NCBI RefSeq assembly: GCF_030409635.1
Contig: NZ_JAUFQF010000001.1
Span: forward strand, 930,001-994,000
Source of the DNA: Vibrio agarivorans
GTDB lineage: Bacteria; Pseudomonadota; Gammaproteobacteria; Enterobacterales; Vibrionaceae
DNA length: 64,000 nucleotides
Direction of reading: 5' to 3'
The notes under the pieces are model-generated. The model made no database searches and was not told the DNA's origin. It saw only the letters and a list, made by a program, of their open reading frames with translations. The translations under genes and the position numbers were made by a program. How positions within the stretch are numbered: position 1 is the stretch's first letter; each line of letters begins with the position of its first letter. Below are positions 26,447-35,176 of the stretch, piece after piece.

Positions 26447-27376
26447 TTACTCATGCCCTCTTCTGACATTGCTCTCTGCATCAATCAAACAACAATTCCC
26501 ATCTTCATCTAGATTGTAGACCCGCAAAGTCTGAGCTATATCGGGATAGCGCCAAATTTCTACCCTAACCCCTGTCTCATCATAGTGAGACAAAATGGAG
26601 TCCTCATTTGGCTTGAGGCTCGCCATCAACTTATCGTATCGCTCAATCAAAGCATCTGAATATCCTAACCCAAGACGCCATATCGTCCCCATGGGTTCAG
26701 GCGAAAAACCATTCACTTGTTCTAAAGCCTGCGATAGTGCAGCCGCACAATTGAACGATTCATGCTTCGATAGCCCATCCACCAATAAAGCATGAGAAGC
26801 GCCATACAAATAGGCACTTAGATCCTCGATTCGACTGGACTTGATAGTGAGCACTTCAGACACAATAACGTGATACAACGCTTTATCACACGCACTGTCT
26901 AAATCTAGTTGAGTTAATAACGGGGCTAAATATTCAATTGCGACTCTCTTTAACTCTTGTGCGCGATTAGTATTTGCGGTCGCTCGTTCACCGCGAGGCA
27001 AATTGCAGTATAACCAATGATCAATCCCAAACGAATCAGCACCTTCAACTACTGCATGACCGACAGATATTCCGTCACACTCAAACCCGAAGCTATGGTT
27101 ATGTGTTTCTGCCGTTACCCACTCTTGAACATAAAGGCCAAGATCAAAAAGGGGTACCATACGTGCCGTTTCAACCTTGGGATATTGCCGTTCAAACGCC
27201 TCAAGCAACTCAATCTGCAATTTTTGACTCTTAGACTTGGGCACTGAACGATACCTACGTAAATCTTGATAAATCGAGATTTCAAGTAGAATACGATACT
27301 CATTGAGAGAAATATTTGGGTAAGAGGGCTCAACAGTTTCAGCAACGAAGTCACAAAGTTCGACTTTTTTCTTCAA
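26447..27376 (-). CDS. Unrecognised 309-aa protein
   Basis: I do not recognise the family. The protein is soluble, mixed alpha/beta, without signal peptide or membrane helix. It starts with TTG at 27376 preceded by AGGAG at 6-nt spacing. A stretch of His and aromatic residues (TAETHNHSFGFECDG, VVEGADSFGIDHWLYC) is notable. The gene at 27457 lies 80 bp upstream on the same strand, so the two are probably co-transcribed. Confidence 0.65.
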   Translation of the reverse strand: MKKKVELCDFVAETVEPSYPNISLNEYRILLEISIYQDLRRYRSVPKSKSQKLQIELLEAFERQYPKVETARMVPLFDLGLYVQEWVTAETHNHSFGFECDGISVGHAVVEGADSFGIDHWLYCNLPRGERATANTNRAQELKRVAIEYLAPLLTQLDLDSACDKALYHVIVSEVLTIKSSRIEDLSAYLYGASHALLVDGLSKHESFNCAAALSQALEQVNGFSPEPMGTIWRLGLGYSDALIERYDKLMASLKPNEDSILSHYDETGVRVEIWRYPDIAQTLRVYNLDEDGNCCLIDAESNVRRGHE

Positions 27377-27456
27377 GGCTATCTCCTAAAGATGAATTGT
27401 ATACCGAGCAAATATATTTGAACGGGTTGTTTATTGACTCACGATAGCTATTGCCG

Positions 27457-28050
27457 CTACCGGTCACTTTCAGCTTGCTGATATTGACGATACAACTCAG
27501 CATAAGCGAACATAAACGCCGCTAAATCCGCGATGGTTTCACAATCGCATAAATGCCCAGGTACCTCCTCTGGCTCCACAACTAAGTTCGCCTTGCTCGG
27601 CTCTTTCACTGCTCGTATCCCAAATAGTGATTCGAGATCGAATTGTAAAAACATAAACATAATTAAACCGCGATCCGAAATACCTCCAACCACATTGCCA
27701 TCGTCATCCTGCCCACACCCAATCCGTCCATAAGTGACCTCCTCAAACGGTAAATCCAGTTCTTGTGCCCAAACATAACGCTCGACATCATCCACTAACC
27801 CGCTTTCTCTCGTTAGCAAGCTGGCATCGATGTTATAGTAGAACGCGAAAAAATCGATAAGATACGTTTCCAATCGTTTCACGTCCGTCACTTGCGTAAA
27901 TCGAATCAAGGGGCATTTCTGCTGGAGTTCCTCATCGGTTAAATCCAGACCATCATAGCCAATATATGGCACGCAAGGGCGGGGGCGGCTCACTTTGAGA
28001 TACTCTTCTTTTCCTTTGTGATCTGGCTGTGGGGGAATTGTATTAGACAT
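27457..28050 (-). CDS. Unrecognised 197-aa protein
   Basis: An acidic soluble protein (MSNTIPPQPDHKGKEEYL start) of unknown family. ATG 28050 is chosen because GGAG lies 6 nt upstream; two earlier in-frame codons are less likely. The middle (YLIDFFAFYYNIDASLLTRE, YVWAQELDLPFEE) is faintly like a helical carrier-protein fold, but too weak to name. Cysteines occur in GRIGCGQDDDG and GHLCDCET. It probably forms an operon with the 309-aa gene. Confidence 0.65.
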   Translation of the reverse strand: MSNTIPPQPDHKGKEEYLKVSRPRPCVPYIGYDGLDLTDEELQQKCPLIRFTQVTDVKRLETYLIDFFAFYYNIDASLLTRESGLVDDVERYVWAQELDLPFEEVTYGRIGCGQDDDGNVVGGISDRGLIMFMFLQFDLESLFGIRAVKEPSKANLVVEPEEVPGHLCDCETIADLAAFMFAYAELYRQYQQAESDR

Positions 28051-28427
28051 AAGCTGCTCCATAATCAATACCGTTTGCTGAGGTGCATTATGCGATACCT
28101 AAATGCGCCGTGTAAGTCGGTATTTTGTGTGCATGTCGTGTAAATAGACATGCCATCAATTAATCACTTACGTGTCCGCATTACCAACCTATTCAAACGA
28201 ATTCAAGGCAAACCGACAAGACTTGCGTAGTACTTAACGATGTACAACACCAACGATAGCTTTACCGTTTGTACTATCTATGAAGCGAGGCTAAGCGCCA
28301 GTATCACCGATTGGACCATCCGTGTATCGTGCTAGAAGAATTGCAGAGCCATTTAATTTAGCTGGGAAGGGGCCATAACATACGCAAAATTACTTACTAA
28401 TCTGTTATCGCCTTATGAATCTACTCA
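28051..28427. other. Intergenic region
   Basis: No gene seen. GCATGTC (28131-28137) and GACATGC (28147-28153) form a 7-bp hairpin. The region separates two same-strand gene groups and may carry the promoter of the 27457 gene. Confidence 0.45.
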
Positions 28428-29033
28428 CTAAGTTCTTTCACGACTAGCTATAGGCTTGCCAAAGACTTCATCAAATGCAAGCTCTGCGAGCACTCTCACT
28501 TTCTGAGAACTCCCATTCATGTTATGAACAATAACCATCCATTGACTATTATCATTGCTCTCATCAAGGTTTAATCCATTATTTTCATCTACCTTTAAAC
28601 AAGCAGCCCAAAACGGTTCATAAAAGCCTTTGTTTGCATTCTCTGGTTTACTTAAATAATTCCTTTTCCTGTGTTCATAGTCTTCTTTGTAGCGTCGATT
28701 AAATAAGTGACTTTGAAGCCGCTTTTTCGTTGTTCTGCATTCACCCCGATAAATAGCTTTAAGACCCTCTACCGTTGTTAAAAGGCAGTTATTCCCATCG
28801 ATTTCTGCATCAGTGAAAATTATATAGAACCCTTCACCTGATAAAACCTCGTTAAGAGCAGACGCGCTTGTAATAATATGCTTCTCAATTTTCACTTCGT
28901 TGGGGAATTTGTTTGGTACATTGCCATCCACATAGATAGCCTGAAATGCATCTACAAACTTATTTTTCACCTGCTGATTCACGACTTCAACAGCACGTTC
29001 AATATCTTCCTTCATTGATTTAACATCGTACAT
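28428..29033 (-). CDS. GIY-YIG-like nuclease domain protein
   Basis: A 201-aa protein beginning at ATG 29033 with a strong GAGGTGAGT site directly before it; 27 further in-frame codons upstream are unlikely to be used. The central part has GIY-YIG features: GEGFYIIFTDA, AIYRGECRTTKKRLQSHL with the catalytic-type Arg, and a Glu in NKGFYEPFW. GIY-YIG enzymes cut DNA. The N-terminal 60 residues are helical. It is the last of three nuclease-related genes on this strand, with a 138-bp gap to the MazG-like gene. Confidence 0.6.
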   Translation of the reverse strand: MYDVKSMKEDIERAVEVVNQQVKNKFVDAFQAIYVDGNVPNKFPNEVKIEKHIITSASALNEVLSGEGFYIIFTDAEIDGNNCLLTTVEGLKAIYRGECRTTKKRLQSHLFNRRYKEDYEHRKRNYLSKPENANKGFYEPFWAACLKVDENNGLNLDESNDNSQWMVIVHNMNGSSQKVRVLAELAFDEVFGKPIASRERT

Positions 29034-29171
29034 ACTCACCTCTATAAAATTCCACCAACACTTGTGTTCGACAGCTGATAAAAATACTACGTTCTCATCA
29101 ACATGAAACGTCATCTAATGACCCTAAAACTAACCATTAGTTGTTAGTTGATTGCACCTTGAATCCTTCCT

Positions 29172-29483
29172 TCACTCATTCCCCATCCAATACACCCCAT
29201 CGTCAAACCCACCATTAGCATTGCGTTTGCGTTCCGCTATCGCAAGAAAGTCCTCTAATGCATAACCTTTGACCTTCGCCAGAGCAATAATCACTTCATA
29301 CATATCTGCCAATTCTTCCACTGCTTTAGCTGTATCGGTTTCAGATTGGTACTCTTGCAATTCTTCAACTAGCTTTGCATCTAGCGCGTCAACTAATTCA
29401 GTATCTTCGAGCGTCTTTATGCGTGGCGTTTTTCCACTCTCGCGGATGATTTGTGGAATATTATCCCTCACTATTTTTGCCAT
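29172..29483 (-). CDS. MazG/HisE-like nucleotide pyrophosphohydrolase
   Basis: A 103-aa all-alpha NTP pyrophosphohydrolase. The metal-binding pattern EExxE...ExxD is visible in LVEELQEYQ and AVEELADMYEVI. Starting KIVRDNIPQIIRESGK and ending GGFDDGVYWMGNE are typical of the short single-domain form. Such enzymes hydrolyse NTPs to NMP and pyrophosphate; substrate unknown. It begins 9 nt after the HNH gene stop, so the two are tightly coupled. Confidence 0.85.
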   Translation of the reverse strand: MAKIVRDNIPQIIRESGKTPRIKTLEDTELVDALDAKLVEELQEYQSETDTAKAVEELADMYEVIIALAKVKGYALEDFLAIAERKRNANGGFDDGVYWMGNE

Positions 29484-29492
29484 GATGCTGTC

Positions 29493-30596
29493 CTATCTGT
29501 TGGCTCGCCAGTGACCATTGAATCCTTGTAATACTGCCATTTCAATCAATGATTCAACCGTTGTCTTAAGTTTCTTTTCAACATTATCTTTGTGCATTGA
29601 AAGTTCAGTTTCTGAACATTGTAGTCCCATCATCCAGTCTTCAATTACTGCTTTCTTCTTATTTGCTTGAGCAAAGGCAATAAAATGCATTTGAGCATCA
29701 ACAAACGATCGTAAGTAGTGATCAGACGGAATTGAATTGTTCTTAGCGCTGTTCACGCTTGATGTAATCGGAATTAGATTCCAATGCTGATCATGGCCGA
29801 CGTAACTCCAAGGTACAAAGTGATCGAGTTCATAATTGTCTACCTCAATAGGGTCACCCGTAAACAAACACTTTAAACCGTGCTGCTTAATGTACTCATC
29901 CCAAATTTTACGTTGCTTAGTCAATGATTCACGCTTTAGAGGTGCAGAAATTTTGTTAGGAATTGCCGGAGTATTTGGATTTCGAGTTTGCAAGTAGCGA
30001 ATGAACTCTAATTCAGCCCAGCTTTTTACGATGTAGTAATTTCGCTTTAAGTAACTGGCCCATGTTGGATGTACGATCACAGCTTTGGGAGTCGGTACGC
30101 CATCTATCTTATAAATCGGCTTATCTAGATCAAAACGTTCATTTGATAGGTGCGCTATTTTTTTATTTACGCTGTTCTCACAAGAGCTTTTCAGGCTGTG
30201 TTCTAGAAATGGCCTAATGAGGCGATACACCACATATTGGCTGAGTTTCTTCGTTACCTTATCATCACAGTGTTCATCAATTTGAGCTTTAGCCAAAGCA
30301 AGTTGTTTCTTGGCACTACCATCAGAAAGAAGTGAACCACAACCTACCTCATCCAAAATCGAAGCTGTCTTGTCCAAAACACCAAAACTCAGTAGAAAAT
30401 ACTTTGTCGGATACAAAGACATCAACAGCATCTCTTTGACAATTACTTTAACGTCAATCACCACTTCCTGCGTATCTTCTGCATGTTCCAACTGCTTTAT
30501 TAAAGCCATGAAAAACAGGTATTTATACGAGTTAGTTGTACTCTTAAACAGTGAGGTCAACGCACCTATATTGAGCAGTTTGTGTTGGGGCAGCAT
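29493..30596 (-). CDS. HNH endonuclease domain protein
   Basis: A 367-aa protein. The last third holds an HNH module: CLFTGDPIEVDNYELDHFVPW with the first His, HDQHWNLIPITSSVNSAKN with the Asn and neighbouring His, and a following Lys/His-rich stretch. The N-terminal about 240 residues are helical and not recognised. Stand-alone HNH proteins with a long helical N-terminal domain are frequent in defence islands. It heads a likely operon with the MazG-like gene (9-nt gap). Confidence 0.8.
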   Translation of the reverse strand: MLPQHKLLNIGALTSLFKSTTNSYKYLFFMALIKQLEHAEDTQEVVIDVKVIVKEMLLMSLYPTKYFLLSFGVLDKTASILDEVGCGSLLSDGSAKKQLALAKAQIDEHCDDKVTKKLSQYVVYRLIRPFLEHSLKSSCENSVNKKIAHLSNERFDLDKPIYKIDGVPTPKAVIVHPTWASYLKRNYYIVKSWAELEFIRYLQTRNPNTPAIPNKISAPLKRESLTKQRKIWDEYIKQHGLKCLFTGDPIEVDNYELDHFVPWSYVGHDQHWNLIPITSSVNSAKNNSIPSDHYLRSFVDAQMHFIAFAQANKKKAVIEDWMMGLQCSETELSMHKDNVEKKLKTTVESLIEMAVLQGFNGHWRANR

Positions 30597-30816
30597 ATAA
30601 AGAACCTATCAGCAAAAACTATCAATCCAACATGTCTCCAAAGTTGAATTAATGCTTTGTTTTTATTGGTTTAATAACTTACCAAACACTAACACGACCC
30701 TACTCGTTTCTCTAGATTAAATCCCTATACAACAAAGGGATTACAGAAAATTGTGATTTTGCCCATTCATTAGAATGTCATCGCCAAACCACTCAGCGAT
30801 GACACCTCCCCCTAAC

Positions 30817-31137
30817 CTACAACTCCCCTTTCCAAGCTGTCACTAACTCACGCATAATCAACTGCCGCTTTGGGGCTTTATCACAAAACACATAGCTCTT
30901 CCCACCGCAGGGTAAATAACTGATCTTCACAGGATTGATGGAGTTCGCGTTATGGATCATTGCTTTTAACGTGACATGTGAGGCGATATTCAAGCTCTTC
31001 ATGAGCTGTTTATCGGTTCTTGGGTTGGGAAAGGCACGGCATAACTCATCCAGTATCTCTCGATGTCGGCCTGATGTGCCGGTGATCATTTGGCGTAGAA
31101 CCTGTTGTGCTTCTTTTCGGGTAAATGCGACTCTCAT
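30817..31137 (-). CDS. Small protein coupled to a phage-like replication gene
   Basis: A 106-aa basic protein with a probable winged helix (TDKQLMKSLNIASHVTLKAMIHNAN, then KISYLPCGGKSYVFC). Its start overlaps the stop of the 31134 gene by 4 nt (ATGA), so the two are translationally coupled. I do not recognise the family; DNA binding is inferred from the helix pattern and partner. Confidence 0.6.
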   Translation of the reverse strand: MRVAFTRKEAQQVLRQMITGTSGRHREILDELCRAFPNPRTDKQLMKSLNIASHVTLKAMIHNANSINPVKISYLPCGGKSYVFCDKAPKRQLIMRELVTAWKGEL

Positions 31138-31997
31138 GATACTTTACTCCCCCTTCCAGCTTTAACGATCGCTGCTATTCGAGCCTCAATTGGGTGTTTT
31201 GTCGGCTTTTTAATATACTCTTCGCGACAGATGTCAGAAATGGACTTTGGTACGGCTTTCGGTTTTGGTTTTGCTCGCTGATTTGCAGTGTAGGCACTGG
31301 ACGGTGCCTTGTGAGCATCAGAGCGCTGATTGCGCACAGGCGGTGTCGGTTTGGTTTGAGACCCTTGCGCTCGGTGAGCGCGATATAACCAATGGTTCAC
31401 AAAGTAGCGTATCGATTTTGCAGACTTTCGTTTTTCAGGATGAAGCATCAACCACTGGCGAATAGATTCAAGCTCATGAAGAATATCTATCGTCGGGTAT
31501 TCCTGCTCTAGTGATTCAACGAAATCTCGCCCGACTCCAACCTCTCCGTCTAGGCTCGATAGTGTGGTGACCACCGTGTCACTGTGACCTAGTATATGAT
31601 TTAATTCAGTATATTTATTATTATTTTTATTTGAAGTACTGATTATGTCGGTCACTCTGTCATCCTTGTGAGTCGTTTTGAGAGCCTCTTCATGACTCTC
31701 TGACACACTGCTATTTGGCTTGATGTATCGTTCTAGATTGAGTTGATACAGGTTGCTCGATTGCACACCCTGTTTATCAAAACGATTGGTTTTGGTGAGA
31801 ATGCCCATCTCAAACAAAATTGTTAGATGTCGCTGAACAGTGCGAATTGAAATGTCACATTCACGTGCCAAGCAGTGGTGCGATGGATAACACGCACCGC
31901 GTTGGTCCGCTTTGCTCGCGAGTTGTATCAAAATGAGTTTGGTGATGGGAGAGCCTGTTGAGACTTGTGTTGACTGGAGGAGCAGTTGAATTGCCAT
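31134..31997 (-). CDS. Phage/plasmid-type replication protein with N-terminal HTH
   Basis: A 287-aa protein from ATG 31997. Residues about 10-95 form a winged helix of the HTH_36 type found in phage replication (O-like) proteins: LILIQLASKADQRG, CYPSHHCLARECDISIRTV, QRHLTILFEMGIL. The middle is low-complexity, the C-terminal part basic (RQWLMLHPEKRKSAKSIRYF, then Lys/Arg-rich). The ribosome site is weak, and an upstream in-frame extension of 25 codons is possible. Together with the lysis genes at 32268-33355 it looks like a prophage or satellite remnant. Confidence 0.6.
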   Translation of the reverse strand: MAIQLLLQSTQVSTGSPITKLILIQLASKADQRGACYPSHHCLARECDISIRTVQRHLTILFEMGILTKTNRFDKQGVQSSNLYQLNLERYIKPNSSVSESHEEALKTTHKDDRVTDIISTSNKNNNKYTELNHILGHSDTVVTTLSSLDGEVGVGRDFVESLEQEYPTIDILHELESIRQWLMLHPEKRKSAKSIRYFVNHWLYRAHRAQGSQTKPTPPVRNQRSDAHKAPSSAYTANQRAKPKPKAVPKSISDICREEYIKKPTKHPIEARIAAIVKAGRGSKVS

Positions 31998-32267
31998 AAC
32001 GAAATTCGGTTCCTTTGCTATTATATCGCCTATATGGATACAACACTTCTGCCAAAGTGAAATAGTGAACACGCGATGTTTTCACTACTGATATTATTAT
32101 TTCCAATGGCACCTGAAACATTTATGTAACAATACATAATTCTGTCGTGAAAAGTGATAACCGCCTCTAAAAATATGCATACTTATGCTTATTATCATTT
32201 CTCTTCGATTTCACCTTGCCCTTTCTCTGTTAACTTGCCCGCTCTGAATCACTCATGAGGAGGCGTT

Positions 32268-32573
32268 TTGGTATTAGGGTATTTAAGCTCTCTGTATTGG
32301 GGAAAGCGCTGCAGCGCCATTCCCTACTCACTCGATGACGAAACCATAATTTGGCTCTCTATCAAGGCAGGTAAGCAAGAGCCACTCGGGTATAGCGTAT
32401 TTTACGTTTTTTATGTTCAACCAACGCAACAGCATGTTCAGGCGCTGCTTCAATCACTCAATCAATCACACCTTAAGGAATGTGAACAGACAGGCGAAGA
32501 AGTGCTTATGACAGCGCTTGAGAGATTCGAATCATACCTATTGGCTCTTATTGCACAGGAGGTAACATCATGA
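32268..32573 (+). CDS. Unrecognised 101-aa protein of the lysis cluster
   Basis: It starts with TTG at 32268 just after GAGGAGG, an unusually strong site that supports this start. It overlaps the amidase start by 4 nt (ATGA). The protein is soluble with a helical C-terminus (HVQALLQSLNQSHLKECEQT). The family is unknown. Coupling to the amidase and holin genes suggests a part in a phage-like lysis cassette. Confidence 0.65.
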   Translation: MVLGYLSSLYWGKRCSAIPYSLDDETIIWLSIKAGKQEPLGYSVFYVFYVQPTQQHVQALLQSLNQSHLKECEQTGEEVLMTALERFESYLLALIAQEVTS

Positions 32574-32995
32574 AACGCATCACCATTCACTGCACCGCAA
32601 CACCCGCGACCATGCAAGTGACAGCCGATAAAATTCGCCAGTGGCATCTGGCAAGGGGTTGGTCAGACATTGGTTATCACTGGGTGATTGGCCGCGACGG
32701 CAAGGTAGAGACTGGCCGTTCAATGCAACGCACTGGCGCGCATGTTCGTGGGCATAACCGAGACAATATTGGCATCTGCTTAGTCGGTGGGGTGTCTAAA
32801 GAGTTCGAGCCAGAAGATAATTTCACCCCTGAGCAATTCAAAGCATTAGCAACGCTCATACACACTTTGCGCCATTGTTACGACATTGCCCTTGATAAGG
32901 TACAAGGGCATCACTTTTATCATCCCCACAAAGCATGCCCATGCTTTGATGTGAACGCCTTTCTTAACACCTCCCCTTCCCTTAACAACGATTAA
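32570..32995 (+). CDS. N-acetylmuramoyl-L-alanine amidase (phage endolysin type)
   Basis: A 141-aa zinc amidase of the T7 lysozyme/PGRP group that cuts peptidoglycan between muramic acid and the stem peptide. Zinc ligands are expected in RITIHCTATP (His), QGHHFYHPHKACPCFD (His and Cys), with WHLARGWSDIGYHWVIGRDG and NRDNIGICLVGG as family signatures. It has no signal peptide, fitting release through a holin, and the next gene encodes a holin-like protein. Confidence 0.9.
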   Translation: MKRITIHCTATPATMQVTADKIRQWHLARGWSDIGYHWVIGRDGKVETGRSMQRTGAHVRGHNRDNIGICLVGGVSKEFEPEDNFTPEQFKALATLIHTLRHCYDIALDKVQGHHFYHPHKACPCFDVNAFLNTSPSLNND

Positions 32996-33010
32996 CTTAA
33001 GGATGTGACT

Positions 33011-33355
33011 TTGACCATTTGGCAACGAATCTTTGGCTCTTCTGAGCTGCTCAATCAAGGCCTAAACACCATAACCAAAACAGGAGATGCGATGTTTTTT
33101 ACTGATGAAGAGAAGGCACAATACAAGCTGTCACTCCTCAAGGCTTATGAGCCGTTCAAGCTGGTTCAACGTTCGATTGTATTGCTGTTCACCGTGCCTT
33201 ATGTGTTGCTGCACTCGATTGTGGTGTTAGGGTGCATGCACGGTTATGACTGGAAGCCGATCAGCGAGATGATCAATGAGGCATTTGGGTATCCGGTGCT
33301 GGCGGCGGTGGGGTTGTATTTGAGTGGTGGGGTGTTGCTGCGTAAGCGTACGTAA
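33011..33355 (+). CDS. 3TM holin-like protein
   Basis: A 114-aa protein resembling the three-transmembrane holin family first described for gene-transfer-agent release: an amphipathic start with FTDEEKAQYKLSLLKAYEPFKLVQRS, then two to three hydrophobic segments ending in a charged tail (LLRKRT). TTG 33011 has AAGGA at 7-nt spacing; GTG 33005 is in frame but too close to it. It follows the endolysin by 15 bp, the normal order of a phage lysis cassette. Confidence 0.75.
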   Translation: MTIWQRIFGSSELLNQGLNTITKTGDAMFFTDEEKAQYKLSLLKAYEPFKLVQRSIVLLFTVPYVLLHSIVVLGCMHGYDWKPISEMINEAFGYPVLAAVGLYLSGGVLLRKRT

Positions 33356-33504
33356 AAAGACTAACATTGAACAAAGGCACAATTACGAAGGCTACTTAAA
33401 ATTGAGTAGCCTATCGCTAAAAAACCAACTAAGTCACTGTTTAGTAAAAACTTAACCTTTAATATGTTATAAGAAATCCAATAATCATAAGCCAAGGAAG
33501 CGAT

Positions 33505-34161
33505 ATGAAGGGTATAGTTAAATCCTACAACAAGGATAAAAAGTATGGGTTTATCAACGGTAAGGACGGAAAGAGCTATTTCTTTCACATAAGTGATGTG
33601 CCTCATAACCAACACTCTCAAGTAGACAATGGGTGCCATCTAGACTTCGACCCAACGCCCACCAGCAAAGGGGATGCTGCAAAGAAAATCCACGTTGTTA
33701 ACACTTTTCCCGCCCTCTATTTACCAGAGCTTCAAGTCTTAAGAAACAAACAACCTAAAGGGGTTTTACTGCACACCGAATCGGGACGAACACGCTTTTT
33801 TAGAAGCCCTGACGATGCCAAAAACCGCTTGGTCGCAATCGCCAAAAATGCTGGAGCGAACCTGGTGCATGATGTCAGGCTCAACAAAAGCACTTGGAGT
33901 GAAGGAAACTACAAATACTCCATGTTTCAGGCAATCGGAAAAATCAGCGTCTGTGCATTTGAAAATAAAGTCTTCAATCAACGTGAAGCCGATGCAATCA
34001 CCGAGAGTGTGAAAGCGAATGCTTTGCAAATTCACACCAAGACTAAAATGGCGCTGACAGAAGAGTATGGCGAACTCGAAAGGCAGGGAAGCCAGAGCTT
34101 CACTGGTGTTTTCTTCTTTATCGCATTTATTGTCACTGCGTTCTTAATCGCTTATGCGTGA
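33505..34161 (+). CDS. Cold-shock-domain protein with C-terminal membrane helix
   Basis: A 218-aa protein. Residues 1-65 form a cold-shock (CSD) nucleic-acid-binding domain with the RNP-like motifs KKYGFING and YFFHISDV. Residues about 75-190 are an unrecognised alpha/beta domain (FPALYLPELQVLRNKQ to MALTEEYGELERQG). Residues about 198-216 make one hydrophobic helix (GVFFFIAFIVTAFLIAYA) anchoring it in the inner membrane. AAGGAAG is the ribosome site. A membrane-tethered RNA- or ssDNA-binding protein is the plain reading; its role is unknown. Confidence 0.75.
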   Translation: MKGIVKSYNKDKKYGFINGKDGKSYFFHISDVPHNQHSQVDNGCHLDFDPTPTSKGDAAKKIHVVNTFPALYLPELQVLRNKQPKGVLLHTESGRTRFFRSPDDAKNRLVAIAKNAGANLVHDVRLNKSTWSEGNYKYSMFQAIGKISVCAFENKVFNQREADAITESVKANALQIHTKTKMALTEEYGELERQGSQSFTGVFFFIAFIVTAFLIAYA

Positions 34162-34430
34162 GTGAATAGCTGCGCTGGTGAACTGGACTGTCCTTTGGTT
34201 CTGGTGAGAAAAGGCACAGCTGCGGGTTACCAGAAATTAGGGTTCCCCTTGTTAGGTAGTCCAACTAAGCCATTGTTTAATAATGGTTAAACACTATAGC
34301 TTAATTGGACTGTCCTTTTGTTTTCTCTCGTTCCATTAATTAGAACCTCGCATGATATTCGCTAATGCAGGTAAAATAAGAATATTCATTATTCCTATTT
34401 TACACATTATCGCTTTGTTGAGGAGGTGTT
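34162..34430 (+). repeat. Intergenic region with repeated TGGACTGTCCTTT
   Basis: TGGACTGTCCTTT occurs at 34184-34196 and again at 34306-34318, 122 bp apart, each before a T-rich stretch. The second copy is preceded by a purine/AT-rich segment. No gene is seen. It may be a small duplicated element remnant. Confidence 0.45.
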
Positions 34431-34636
34431 GTAATTACCGTCAACGTATTCGCAACCACTTGATCACCAAGCACGAAAAAACGGGCTCCAAACTCCAAAA
34501 CATCAAGCAAGCAGTGAGCGGTGGCTGTCAAGTAAGCGTCTCGTTCATCTCGATTGAACCAGAATCACTGCGCAATACGATTGAAGAAGAGCTAATCAAG
34601 AAATATAGCCCTGAATGGAACAAGGTCGGGAGATAA
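34431..34636 (+). pseudogene. GIY-YIG nuclease C-terminal remnant
   Basis: From about 34440 the frame reads RQRIRNHLITKHEKTGSKLQ, then SVSFISIEPESLRN and EEELIKKYSPEWNKVG, the normal second half of a small GIY-YIG domain with the catalytic Arg and Glu. The YVG/YIG first strands are missing and the frame upstream (34352-34430) is unrelated hydrophobic sequence. It is best read as a 5'-truncated fragment. Confidence 0.6.
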
Positions 34637-34762
34637 GTTAGCCAATTAAGACTCGAGACACAAAGAGAGTACAAGACTGCCCTCCCCCTTTATCGCCAAA
34701 CTCATGTGATCGAACAAGTCAAAACAAGGGGGAGCTGGAGGGGGTTGCGAGCGCCCAAGCCC

Positions 34763-35110
34763 CTACTTCTGATTAAACCCAACATTAAATTGCTGAGCGA
34801 ATGACAAGCACTCATTGCTGATATTGTCTTGGGCTCTGGCGGCGGCTTCCCACATCTCGACCTTCTCCGAGAAAAAATCAGAATAAAGAAAATTGCCGTA
34901 CTCTTTTTCGCCGTGATTTAACACCCCTTCAATCATGAACTCAGTGACATAGAGCCCACGCTCTTCACACACAGTGGTTAAGCCGATTAGGGATGCCATG
35001 GCATTGATAGCAGAATTGTCTACGCCAATAATGTAAGACACTTGTGGGTCTTCGGCTTGAGCTACACTCGCAACCAAAGACACACAAAGTAGAGGTAAGG
35101 AAAATCGCAT
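34763..35110 (-). CDS. Small periplasmic protein of unknown function
   Basis: A 115-aa protein from ATG 35110 with a signal peptide (MRFSLPLLCVSLVASVAQA) and two cysteines in the mature part (TTVCEERGLYV, ISNECLSFA) that could form a disulfide. No family recognised. It starts 66 bp after hsdS ends on the same strand and may be carried along with that operon. Confidence 0.65.
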   Translation of the reverse strand: MRFSLPLLCVSLVASVAQAEDPQVSYIIGVDNSAINAMASLIGLTTVCEERGLYVTEFMIEGVLNHGEKEYGNFLYSDFFSEKVEMWEAAARAQDNISNECLSFAQQFNVGFNQK

Positions 35111-35176
35111 TGGATAACCGTTTGTTGAGAAGTTAGAAAAACGGCACACCCAAACGCTTAGGCATGCCAATGCAAA

